7,924 bases of DNA from Clostridia bacterium. GTDB taxonomy: Bacteria; Bacillota; Clostridia; Saccharofermentanales; UBA5734. Positions 1-5,653 of this stretch are shown piece by piece; position 1 is the first letter of the stretch, and every line of letters begins with the position of its first letter. The notes beneath the pieces were generated by a model, which saw only the letters and a program-made list of their open reading frames with translations, was not told the DNA's origin and searched no databases. A program made the translations under genes and the position numbers. Where the stretch lies: positions 1 to 7,924 of the forward strand of contig JAGOFF010000103.1 in NCBI GenBank assembly GCA_017997315.1, read 5' to 3'.

Positions 1-653
1 CCAGCGATGAACGGGAAATCGCACGGGCCAAGCAACTGACGATCTCCAGCCTGACGGCGCTGTCGCTGATCCGGGACAACGAGACCGGACTGCACTTGGT
101 CAGGACCGCGAAATATGTGGAGATGATCGCAACCGCCTACAACGAATACCGCGGCAGGACCGCTATCTCTCCGCACAAAATCGAATTGATGGTACAGTGC
201 GCCCCGATGCACGACATCGGGAAAGTGGCGATCCCGGACGAGATCCTGCGGAAACCGGGACCGTTGACTCCCGAAGAATACACCGTGATGCAGAAGCATC
301 CCGTTTATGGCCGAAAGACGTTGGAGATGGGCGACACGGGCATCGCGGACCAGGAGTTCATGGACACCGCCCTGAACATGGTGTACTGCCATCATGAAAA
401 ATGGGACGGCACCGGATACCCCGCCGGGCTGATGGGGGAAGACATCCCCATCGAAGCCCGGATCATGAGCATCGCGGACGCATACGACGCGATCACGACG
501 GACCGGGTGTACAAGAGCGCCCGGTCGCATGAAGAGGCGATCCGGACCCTTCGGAACGATGCAGGGACACACTTCGATCCTGAACTGATCGAGGCGTTCA
601 TGCGGGTCGAGACGGACATCCGCAAGATATCGGAACTCTACCGGGAAACCTGA
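1..653 (+). CDS. HD-GYP domain cyclic-di-GMP phosphodiesterase (5'-partial)
   Basis: This is the C-terminal part of an HD-GYP protein; the reading frame is open from base 3 and its start lies outside the window. Numbering from base 3, visible family motifs are the ETGLH helix near residue 26-30, the HD pair in MHDIGK (H70, D71), a conserved KHP near residue 98-100, and HHEKWDGTGYP (H130, H131, GYP 138-140). The usual ending with RVYK and GTHFDP follows. All metal-binding and GYP residues of the family are present, so an active enzyme hydrolysing c-di-GMP in the cytoplasm is expected. The preceding region (AKQLTISSLTALSLIRDNETG) resembles the linker between a receiver or sensor domain and HD-GYP, so an N-terminal sensory or REC domain may be missing from view. 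It ends 33 bp before a convergent gene. Confidence 0.93.
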   Translation, partial: SDEREIARAKQLTISSLTALSLIRDNETGLHLVRTAKYVEMIATAYNEYRGRTAISPHKIELMVQCAPMHDIGKVAIPDEILRKPGPLTPEEYTVMQKHPVYGRKTLEMGDTGIADQEFMDTALNMVYCHHEKWDGTGYPAGLMGEDIPIEARIMSIADAYDAITTDRVYKSARSHEEAIRTLRNDAGTHFDPELIEAFMRVETDIRKISELYRET

Positions 654-662
654 GCACCGGGA

Positions 663-678
663 GGCGGAACAGTCCGCC
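663..678. terminator. Possible hairpin terminator between convergent genes
   Basis: A perfect 6-bp inverted repeat, GGCGGA and TCCGCC, encloses a 4-nt ACAG loop. It sits inside the 33-bp gap between the stop codons of two convergent genes, the place where a shared terminator is expected. There is no U-tract on either side, so an intrinsic terminator is not proven; it may only be a stable 3' end. Confidence 0.3.
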
Positions 679-686
679 GGATCTCC

Positions 687-1235
687 TCACTCGTCCCGGT
701 CGGACGGAGGAGGGGGTGCGGACTGCGTTTTTGCCGGTGCCGGGGAAGAGGGAACCTGCACGGCGGATGCGGCCGGAGTCGCAGGCGCCTGCGGTTTGGG
801 CTTCGTCCTGCGGGGCTGCAGACCGAACCGGTATCCCTTTTCCTTCAGTTCCATGATTTCAGGGTAGAATTTCAAGCTCTTGCGCTCGGTATGGATCCCC
901 TTCTGTACAACGCGCGCGGCGATCATCCCTCCGACCATCAGCCCCACGGACAGTCCGGCCCACAATCCCATGTACAGTTCCGCAAACCAACCGAGCCCGA
1001 TCGCGACCGCCGCTGCGATCAGCGAGAGCGCGGCCAGCACTGCGAACAAGCGCGCGGCCTTGGCGACCCGGTGACGGGCATGGCAGTCCCCGCAGCGCGG
1101 AATCCCGATATGACGGACATTGTAGGCGACCTTGGTCTGGTCGTATGACTTGAGCGCGTCCACATCGCCATACAGATCGGTTTCAAGCATATGGTTGGCC
1201 TCGGCGGCCCGGATCGAACAAAACCAGCAAGCCAT
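687..1235 (-). CDS. Small two-TM membrane protein with CxxC/CxxCH zinc-ribbon-like motifs, function unknown
   Basis: The protein is 182 aa from the chosen ATG at 1235, which has a GGAGGG ribosome binding site 7 nt upstream; a longer reading from 1286 lacks this support. The N-terminal cytosolic part carries C3xxC6 (MACWFC) and, 42 residues later, C48xxC51 with H52 and H55 (PRCGDCHARH). Together these look like the two halves of a split zinc ribbon flanking an YGDV-containing segment. Two hydrophobic helices follow at about residues 63-82 and 86-107, then a basic stretch, and an unstructured tail of about 40 residues rich in Pro, Ala and Ser. I recognise the layout as that of conserved unnamed membrane proteins but cannot name a function. 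It is divergent from the TetR gene and may share that regulatory region. A redox role for the cysteines is an alternative to zinc binding. Confidence 0.75.
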   Translation of the reverse strand: MACWFCSIRAAEANHMLETDLYGDVDALKSYDQTKVAYNVRHIGIPRCGDCHARHRVAKAARLFAVLAALSLIAAAVAIGLGWFAELYMGLWAGLSVGLMVGGMIAARVVQKGIHTERKSLKFYPEIMELKEKGYRFGLQPRRTKPKPQAPATPAASAVQVPSSPAPAKTQSAPPPPSDRDE

Positions 1236-1340
1236 TCTGCACCCTCCCGTTACGTTGCGGCGACCGGGGCGGAACTCCCCGTGCAATAAGGATACATCAC
1301 CGCGGATTCCGGTGGGAAGAGATGGAGGAAAAGACGTTTA

Positions 1341-1369
1341 TTGACAGTGTACCGTCTGGTCGGTACACT
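1341..1369 (+). promoter_or_regulatory. Promoter of the TetR-GNAT operon
   Basis: A perfect -35 hexamer TTGACA (1341-1346) is separated by exactly 17 nt from TACACT (1364-1369), which matches four of six -10 positions. The predicted transcription start, about 7 nt after the -10, falls at or next to the A of the TetR ATG at 1376, implying a leaderless mRNA. A palindrome fills the spacer and the -10 box, so bound repressor would exclude RNA polymerase. Confidence 0.75.
1346..1369. promoter_or_regulatory. Palindromic operator, probable TetR autoregulatory site
   Basis: Two perfect 9-bp arms, AGTGTACCG (1346-1354) and CGGTACACT (1361-1369), flank the 6-nt centre TCTGGT. Size and composition (TACCG...CGGTA) fit operators bound by TetR-family dimers. 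The site lies 6 bp upstream of the TetR start codon and overlaps the promoter from the last base of the -35 to the end of the -10, as in classical negative autoregulation. That this protein binds it is inferred from position only. Confidence 0.75.
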
Positions 1370-1375
1370 AATTAT

Positions 1376-1936
1376 ATGAAACAAAGTGACACCTCCGCCG
1401 CCACCCGTCACGCCATCCTGCAGGCCACCAACCGCATCCTTGCGGAACGGGGTTCCGAAGGATTTACGCTGGATGCGGTCGCACGGGAAGCCGGCATCAG
1501 CAAAGGCGGTCTGCTCTATCACTTCGCATCCAAGCGGACGCTGATCCAAGGGCTGCTGGACGCCATGATCGCACGGGTGGAGACTGCGCTGGAGGAGGAA
1601 CTGGCCGCAAGCGGCGGTGACTTCCTGCCGGCGTACATCCGGGCGTCGTTCCGGACCGACCCGGGCAACGACCGGCTTAACCAGGCTTTGACCGCGGCGA
1701 TGTCCGAGGACCCGGCACTGGTCGAACCGCTGCGGGTCCATTTCAGGCGCATGCAGGACCAGATCGCCTCGGCCGCTCCGACGCCGGAAGCCGGAACCCT
1801 GATCCGGCTGGCGCTGGACGGGCTCTGGCTGTCGGATCTGTACGGCTTCGCACCTCCGCCGCAACCGCTGCGGGATCGGCTGCGCGGCCTGCTTCTCAGT
1901 ATCGCGCGGTATGAAAAGGAAGAGGAGAATCCATGA
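1376..1936 (+). CDS. TetR/AcrR-family transcriptional regulator
   Basis: This 186-aa one-component repressor has the TetR N-terminal DNA-binding domain: TRHAILQATNRILAERG (about 10-26), then the helix-turn-helix with TLDAVAREAGISKGGLLYHF (about 31-50) and the usual SKRTLI. The C-terminal ligand-binding half (60-186) is all-helical and diverged, so the inducer cannot be predicted. I prefer ATG 1376 to the in-frame ATG at 1322: the promoter and operator lie between them, and no GTG or TTG occurs in frame in the adjoining N-terminal region. No Shine-Dalgarno precedes 1376, consistent with leaderless translation. The stop overlaps the start of the GNAT gene (ATGA at 1933-1936), so the two are translationally coupled, and the acetyltransferase is its most likely regulated partner. 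The gene may also affect the divergent membrane protein. Confidence 0.93.
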   Translation: MKQSDTSAATRHAILQATNRILAERGSEGFTLDAVAREAGISKGGLLYHFASKRTLIQGLLDAMIARVETALEEELAASGGDFLPAYIRASFRTDPGNDRLNQALTAAMSEDPALVEPLRVHFRRMQDQIASAAPTPEAGTLIRLALDGLWLSDLYGFAPPPQPLRDRLRGLLLSIARYEKEEENP

Positions 1937-2589
1937 CGACACCGGAGTCCGGGATCGAGCCCTGCAGAACGGAAAAGCCTGAAGTCCGACCGCTGGATGC
2001 CGGGAATCGCGGACGGGCTGCGCAGGTATTGTCTGATGCCTTTTTCGACTATCCGATGTTCACGTTCTATTTTCCGGATCGGGACGTCCGGACGCGCCAT
2101 CTGACGTGGTACATGGACAAGGTGCTGCGTTGCGCAATGCGGTACGGAAGTGCCTGGACGACCCACGACGTGGCCGGCGTGTTGTTTGTGCTCCCACCGG
2201 CACACCCCAGGCTGTCGACGCTGCAGTACATCCGGAACGGATTCCTGAGCGCCCCGTTCCGGTTCGGGATCCGGAACTACGCGCGCGTTCTGGCCTGCGA
2301 GGACTTTGTCGCGGATATACACGAAAGCGTCATGGCCGGTCGGACGCACCTGTATCTGTGGGGACTGGTCGTCGATCCGGCCCGGCAGCGTCAGGGGATC
2401 GGATCCGCACTGATGGCGGCTCTGCTGAAACAGGCGGATCGGGAAGGCCTGCCCGTCTATCTGGAGACCCACGACCGCGCAAATCTGGACTACTACCGGC
2501 GAACGGGATTCCGGTCCGCCTTCGAGGGACGGCTCGCGGGATTCGATATCGAGATCTGGGGTATGGTACGGGAGCCGGTTACGGACTGA
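1933..2589 (+). CDS. GNAT-family N-acetyltransferase, puromycin-acetyltransferase-like layout
   Basis: The 218-aa protein should transfer an acetyl group from acetyl-CoA to an amine. The acetyl-CoA-binding motif A is clear: LVVDPARQRQGIGSAL at about residues 145-160 (R/Q-x-x-G-x-G). It is followed by LPVYLETHDRANLDYYRRTGF, the beta5 and motif B region. The N-terminal VLSDAFFDYP, the central GVLFVLPP and the YLETHDRANLDYYRRTGF block run in the same order as in puromycin N-acetyltransferase and related GNATs. This is a family-level resemblance and does not show puromycin activity. A GAGGAG ribosome binding site lies about 6 nt before the ATG, which overlaps the TetR stop as ATGA. Being in an autoregulated TetR operon suggests a role in acetylating a toxic amine sensed by the regulator. 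The 3' end overlaps the convergent flavodoxin gene by 11 bp, leaving no room for a conventional terminator. Confidence 0.88.
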   Translation: MTTPESGIEPCRTEKPEVRPLDAGNRGRAAQVLSDAFFDYPMFTFYFPDRDVRTRHLTWYMDKVLRCAMRYGSAWTTHDVAGVLFVLPPAHPRLSTLQYIRNGFLSAPFRFGIRNYARVLACEDFVADIHESVMAGRTHLYLWGLVVDPARQRQGIGSALMAALLKQADREGLPVYLETHDRANLDYYRRTGFRSAFEGRLAGFDIEIWGMVREPVTD

Positions 2590-3112
2590 CGGACGGATCC
2601 CCGGCTGTACGGGCTCCGTGGAGCCGGGCGCGGATATAGTCCACCAGCGGCTGGGTGAGCTCCAGGACCGGTGTACCCGTCGTCTGCACGGCCTTGGTGT
2701 GCGCCATCCGGTTGCGCATGCCCATCATGAACCGGTGCATCCGGGTGAGCCGATCCATTTCGAGCCGTCCCGGGAAATGGAAAAATCCGATCCGGCCCTC
2801 CGGAACGCCCCGAAAGGAACGCTTCCAGTCCTTCTGCTGGATATCCGTCCGGTCCGTCGGGGTGAGCCCGACGCTGAACACCGCGACCGGTTTGTCCCCG
2901 AGCCGCTTGATCCGACGGCGCATCCAGCCCGAACCCGAGATGCCGCCGGCATAGATCCCGCCCCCGAAGACGACGGCATCATATCCGTCCAGCGCGCTTG
3001 CGGAGTACTTGCGCTGATCGGCGAGCTCGGCGCCGAGTTTTCGGGCGATCCGCTCCGCGTAGGCTTTGGTGGTTCCGTACTTTGACCGGTAGAGGACGAC
3101 GGTTTTGCTCAT
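2579..3112 (-). CDS. Flavodoxin-domain protein, HemG-like (Flavodoxin_5)
   Basis: A 177-aa cytoplasmic flavodoxin-fold protein. The N-terminal strand plus FMN phosphate loop is visible as VVLYRSKYGTTKAYAERIA (SKYGTT at about residues 9-14), followed by YDAVVFGGGIYAGG, the second FMN-contacting loop, and VAVFSVGL. The long C-terminal insertion with MDRLTRMHRFMMGMRNRM resembles the membrane-facing segment of menaquinone-dependent protoporphyrinogen IX dehydrogenase HemG (E. coli has YRWYDRFMIKLIMKMSGG there). Many family members in anaerobes have no heme pathway context and unknown partners, so a heme role is not claimed. The ATG at 3112 has AAGGAG about 8 nt upstream; a longer frame to 3172 would run into the upstream gene. 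It overlaps the stop of the membrane protein gene by 4 bp (ATGA), indicating coupling. Confidence 0.87.
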   Translation of the reverse strand: MSKTVVLYRSKYGTTKAYAERIARKLGAELADQRKYSASALDGYDAVVFGGGIYAGGISGSGWMRRRIKRLGDKPVAVFSVGLTPTDRTDIQQKDWKRSFRGVPEGRIGFFHFPGRLEMDRLTRMHRFMMGMRNRMAHTKAVQTTGTPVLELTQPLVDYIRARLHGARTAGDPSVSP

Positions 3113-3651
3113 GCCTTCTCCTTCCGGCGGCGCATCCTGCGGAATGCGACCGCAATCAACATGACCAGCCACGGGACCAGTGCGGCGAACTTGAGCCAGG
3201 TGACCTGCGCGGCGACGCGCACCAGAGTGCCGGGCAGTACGGGATGGAGCCGGATCATCGCCAGGATCATTCCGTCCTCGGCCAGATCGAACGCCCCGCG
3301 CGCCAGCACGAGCAGCGCCATCAAGCGCATATAGACGGGAGTCGTCACGCTGCGCGCGATCCTGTTTGCGAGGAGGATCTGGACCCCCGCGAACCCGACG
3401 ATGAAAAACAGGTCGATCAGCAGATAGCGGGTGTAGAAAGCACGGCCGTCCGCACCGAGACGGTCAAGAAGTTCGTCGGCATCCGCCCCGGTGTATCCGG
3501 GACGCATGTCGAGCGGACTGAGACCCCCGCTGAGCGCGCGGATCCCGGGAGTTCCCAGCGCCTTGCTGCCCATCGCGAGCCAGCCGGCCATGCAGACGAG
3601 TACGCACAGCACGGCGGCCGCTGCGAGGAAGGTTTGTTTTCGTCCGGGCAT
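3109..3651 (-). CDS. Conserved-looking small membrane protein, about four TM helices, function unknown
   Basis: The protein is 180 aa with a positively charged N terminus and about four hydrophobic segments, near residues 7-27, 74-94, 104-122 and 148-170, ending in the very basic RRMRRRKEKA. The first loop is extracytoplasmic by the positive-inside rule and contains LDMRPGYTGADADELLDRLG before an aromatic/acidic stretch. A conserved-looking DLAEDGMIL sits between helices 3 and 4. It resembles a widespread unnamed family of four-TM proteins, but I cannot assign a function or be sure of the family. The ATG at 3651 is preceded by an AAGGGGG purine run. It is the first gene of a two-gene unit with the flavodoxin (4-bp overlap), so a membrane partner for a flavin electron carrier is conceivable; that is inference from adjacency. 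Confidence 0.75.
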   Translation of the reverse strand: MPGRKQTFLAAAAVLCVLVCMAGWLAMGSKALGTPGIRALSGGLSPLDMRPGYTGADADELLDRLGADGRAFYTRYLLIDLFFIVGFAGVQILLANRIARSVTTPVYMRLMALLVLARGAFDLAEDGMILAMIRLHPVLPGTLVRVAAQVTWLKFAALVPWLVMLIAVAFRRMRRRKEKA

Positions 3652-3725
3652 GCGTGCCCCCTTTTCCGCTAAGCGATGCGGATGCCTCCGCCACAGAGGG
3701 CGGGGCCCGGAAATTCTTTATCGTC

Positions 3726-3734
3726 ATTGTATCA
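3726..3734 (-). promoter_or_regulatory. Possible extended -10 promoter for the membrane protein-flavodoxin unit
   Basis: On the minus strand the sequence TGATACAAT combines a TGn extension with a five-of-six match to the -10 consensus, about 75 bp upstream of the ATG at 3651. No convincing -35 hexamer is found at 16-18 nt, so this rests on the extended -10 alone. Confidence 0.35.
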
Positions 3735-3793
3735 GTCGGGAGCGGTCCGGCGCCACGCCATATCGATTCCCGTCATGGAAAACGGATGCCGGG

Positions 3794-3823
3794 TTTACCC
3801 GCGCGCATCCTGCATGGTATGAT
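3794..3823 (+). promoter_or_regulatory. Promoter of the riboswitch-controlled corrinoid operon
   Basis: TTTACC (3794-3799, four of six to TTGACA) is followed after 18 nt by TATGAT (3818-3823, five of six to TATAAT), which also has a TGG extension (TGn) immediately upstream. The predicted start near 3830 is about 16 nt before the riboswitch aptamer, as expected for its own leader RNA. Confidence 0.6.
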
Positions 3824-3845
3824 GATTTCACATAGCATACGACCT

Positions 3846-3999
3846 CGCGGGCCGCCCGAAAGGGCGTCAAAAAGGAACGCGGTGTGAATCCGCGGCAGCC
3901 CCCGCTACTGTAAGGAGGACGAACCGCCCGAACAAAGGCCACTGGGAGACCGGGAAGGCCGGGCGGCGAGGTGGAATCCGAGCCAGGAGACTTGCCCGT
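3846..3999 (+). ncRNA. Cobalamin (adenosylcobalamin-type) riboswitch aptamer
   Basis: The conserved core of the cobalamin riboswitch is read directly. It includes AAGGAACGCGGTGTGAATCC near 3872, GCAGCCCCCGCTACTGTAAG near 3894-3913, GGCCACTGGGAGACCGGGAA near 3938, and the B12 box GCCAGGAGACTTGCC (3982-3996), one base from the common GCCAGGAGACCTGCC. A closing P1 helix can be drawn between CGGGC (3848-3852) and GCCCG (3994-3998), and the next hairpin is GCCCGAAAGGGC. By family knowledge it senses cobalamin in the nascent RNA and represses downstream genes when B12 is plentiful. A terminator begins 12 nt after the aptamer, giving transcriptional control. The boundaries are approximate by a few bases; the identity is secure. 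Confidence 0.96.
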
Positions 4000-4010
4000 A
4001 TCGTCGGTTG

Positions 4011-4047
4011 TGCCGTGTCTTTCGGTGGGAAAGACGGCATGTTTTTT
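4011..4047 (+). terminator. Intrinsic terminator, expression platform of the cobalamin riboswitch
   Basis: TGCCGTGTCTTTC (4011-4023) pairs with GAAAGACGGCA (4029-4039), with two bulged bases in the left arm and a short G-rich loop. A run of six T follows at 4042-4047. It lies between the B12 box and the first gene of the operon, so cobalamin binding is expected to favour termination here. The competing antiterminator pairing was not resolved by eye. Confidence 0.88.
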
Positions 4048-4061
4048 ATGCCTCTCGAACC

Positions 4062-4110
4062 CTGCCGGCAACAGAAGGGCGCCGCGCCCTGCACGCGGCA
4101 GCAGAGGAGG
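4062..4110 (+). promoter_or_regulatory. Leader hairpin abutting a strong ribosome binding site
   Basis: After the terminator, CTGCCG (4062-4067) can pair with CGGCAG (4096-4101), and inside it GGGCG (4077-4081) pairs with CGCCC (4085-4089). The Shine-Dalgarno AGAGGAGG (4103-4110) starts 1 nt after the stem and 5 nt before the ATG at 4116. The ribosome binding site is clear and decides the start codon; a regulatory role for the hairpin is speculative. Confidence 0.45.
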
Positions 4111-4115
4111 CATGC

Positions 4116-5648
4116 ATGATTCGATTGTTCCGTTTCCTGACCGCACGGGCGGGGAGGGCCGCGGTCGCCGCGGCGCTCATCCTGGCCGTCCTTCTGTCCG
4201 GGAGCGCCGTGGCCGCGATCCCGGAGACGGTCACCGTCACCCTGGCCGAGAGCGACGGCACGGTCCTGATGTCCCGCGTACTGCCGCTCGCGGGCCTCGC
4301 ATTCGTATTGGATCCCTACGTGACCGCGACCGTCACCGATATCACCGACACCACGCCGAGCGCGCTGCATGCGCTGATCGGGCTGCTTGAAGCCGAAGGG
4401 GAGGATGCGACCGATCCGACCGTCCTGAGCGCGGTCGACAGCGCGTACGGAATCTACGTGGACTCCATTCTGGGGAGCGCGTCCCCGTTCTATTGGGCGT
4501 TCCAGGTCGACGGTACGGACTCCTGGACCGGGGTGTTCGCCCACAAACTCGCACCCGGAGAAACCATCTCCTTCATCCGCACGGAATACATTCCGACCCC
4601 GACCCCTCCGCCGGCGTTTGTCCACCCGGAGTCCGGACTGCCGGCGCAGACCGTCGACATCGAGGGAGCGCTTGCCGTGTCGGCCGCAGGCCTTGCGGGG
4701 ACGGTCAACGACTGGGCGATCCTCGACCTGGCGAGGTACGGGCTGGTTCACACGGCCGGGCGTGACGCGTGGCTTGCGGCCGCATACACCCGGCTGACCG
4801 CACGCCGCGTCACGACGACCGACCTCGAGCTGATCGCGATGGTCCTGACCGCGTTCGGGATCGATCCGCGCGGTATCCGGGTGGACGGCATGGCGACCGA
4901 CCTGATGGCCCGGATCGCCGCGGCGGAGGACATGGACACGTACGGATTCATCTTCGGGTTGGCCGCCTTCGACAGCGCAGCATTCCCGGACGTTGCGGGC
5001 GCCCGCAACACCCGCGCCTCGATGGTCGACGGACTGCTCGCCGCGCGCCTCCCGGACGGGGGCTGGAGCTGGGCCCCGACCGAAGCGATCAGCGACACGG
5101 ACACGACCGCAATGGCGGTTTCCGTGCTGGCACGGTATGCCGCAGGCGATCCGGACGTCGCGGCGGCGATCACGGGTGCGCTCGCCCTGCTGTCCGGCTG
5201 GCAGGCCGCGGACGGGACCATGGGAAGCAGCAACGCGACCGCGATGGTGCTGCTTGCGCTCGCCGCGACCGGTGCGGACGGCCGGACCGACACGCGGTTC
5301 GCGGATGCGGGCGGCAACCTGCTGGACGGAATGTTCCGCTACCGGACGCCGGACGGGCGGTTCGGCTACCAGAACACCGTATATGACGCGTTCGCGACCG
5401 AACAGGCGTTCCGCGCGTTGGTCGTCTACCAGGATCTGATGGCGGAGGGCACTCCGCAATCCGCGTATGAGCTCCGTTCCTCGACCGCTGGACTGGAGTC
5501 CGGAATCGAGATTCCCGGCGGGATTCCGGTCGCGGATACCGGGGAAGGCGACCGCTGGCCGGAGGCGTTGGGCATGACGCTTCTCGGCGTGGCGCTCTCG
5601 GCCGCCCTGACTGTTCCGACGCTGCGACGCCGGCGTTGCGAGGCTTGA
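4116..5648 (+). CDS. Exported transcobalamin/intrinsic-factor-like protein: DUF4430 plus alpha/alpha-barrel repeats, sortase-like anchor
   Basis: A 510-aa cell-surface protein, predicted to bind corrinoid. A signal peptide occupies residues 1-34 (basic start, hydrophobic 15-28, AVAA cleavage site). Residues 38-158 form a DUF4430 domain, the fold of the transcobalamin/intrinsic factor C-terminal domain: VTVTLAESDG, a central SALHALIGLLEAEG, then FYWAFQVDG (125-133) and LAPGETISFI (145-154). A PTPTPPP hinge (160-166) leads to a helical region of about 280 residues. Its repeats resemble prenyltransferase/terpene-cyclase alpha/alpha barrels, e.g. LPDGGWSW (GGWSW 315-319) with DTDTTAMAVSVLARY, and PDGRFGYQ (412-419) with DAFATEQAFRALVVY. 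The C terminus has VADTG (472-476), a hydrophobic stretch 484-501 and RRRR (504-507), the layout of an LPXTG-type sorting signal or at least a membrane anchor. It is the first gene under the cobalamin riboswitch. ATG 4116 is chosen for its AGGAGG; an upstream in-frame ATG at 4008 would put the terminator inside the coding region. Confidence 0.9.
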   Translation: MIRLFRFLTARAGRAAVAAALILAVLLSGSAVAAIPETVTVTLAESDGTVLMSRVLPLAGLAFVLDPYVTATVTDITDTTPSALHALIGLLEAEGEDATDPTVLSAVDSAYGIYVDSILGSASPFYWAFQVDGTDSWTGVFAHKLAPGETISFIRTEYIPTPTPPPAFVHPESGLPAQTVDIEGALAVSAAGLAGTVNDWAILDLARYGLVHTAGRDAWLAAAYTRLTARRVTTTDLELIAMVLTAFGIDPRGIRVDGMATDLMARIAAAEDMDTYGFIFGLAAFDSAAFPDVAGARNTRASMVDGLLAARLPDGGWSWAPTEAISDTDTTAMAVSVLARYAAGDPDVAAAITGALALLSGWQAADGTMGSSNATAMVLLALAATGADGRTDTRFADAGGNLLDGMFRYRTPDGRFGYQNTVYDAFATEQAFRALVVYQDLMAEGTPQSAYELRSSTAGLESGIEIPGGIPVADTGEGDRWPEALGMTLLGVALSAALTVPTLRRRRCEA

Positions 5649-5653
5649 AAGCG

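Noticed and set aside
1519..2472. Minus-strand open frame of 317 codons opposite TetR and GNAT
   Set aside because: The opposite strand encodes two clear conserved families with coupled starts; this frame shows no domain.
2607..2630. Small GC hairpin near the convergent GNAT/flavodoxin ends considered as a terminator
   Set aside because: It lies within the flavodoxin coding sequence, has only a 5-bp stem and no U-tract.
2998..3672. Plus-strand open frame of 224 codons opposite the 4-TM membrane protein
   Set aside because: Arg/His/Gln-rich translation with no hydrophobic or domain pattern, while the minus strand gives a coherent membrane protein.
3971..4390. Plus-strand frame beginning in the riboswitch, including ATG 4112, as a possible leader peptide
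   Set aside because: It starts inside the aptamer and crosses the terminator; downstream it becomes Arg/Gly-rich in the wrong frame of the DUF4430 gene. ATG 4112 is only 2 nt after the Shine-Dalgarno, too close, whereas ATG 4116 is correctly spaced.
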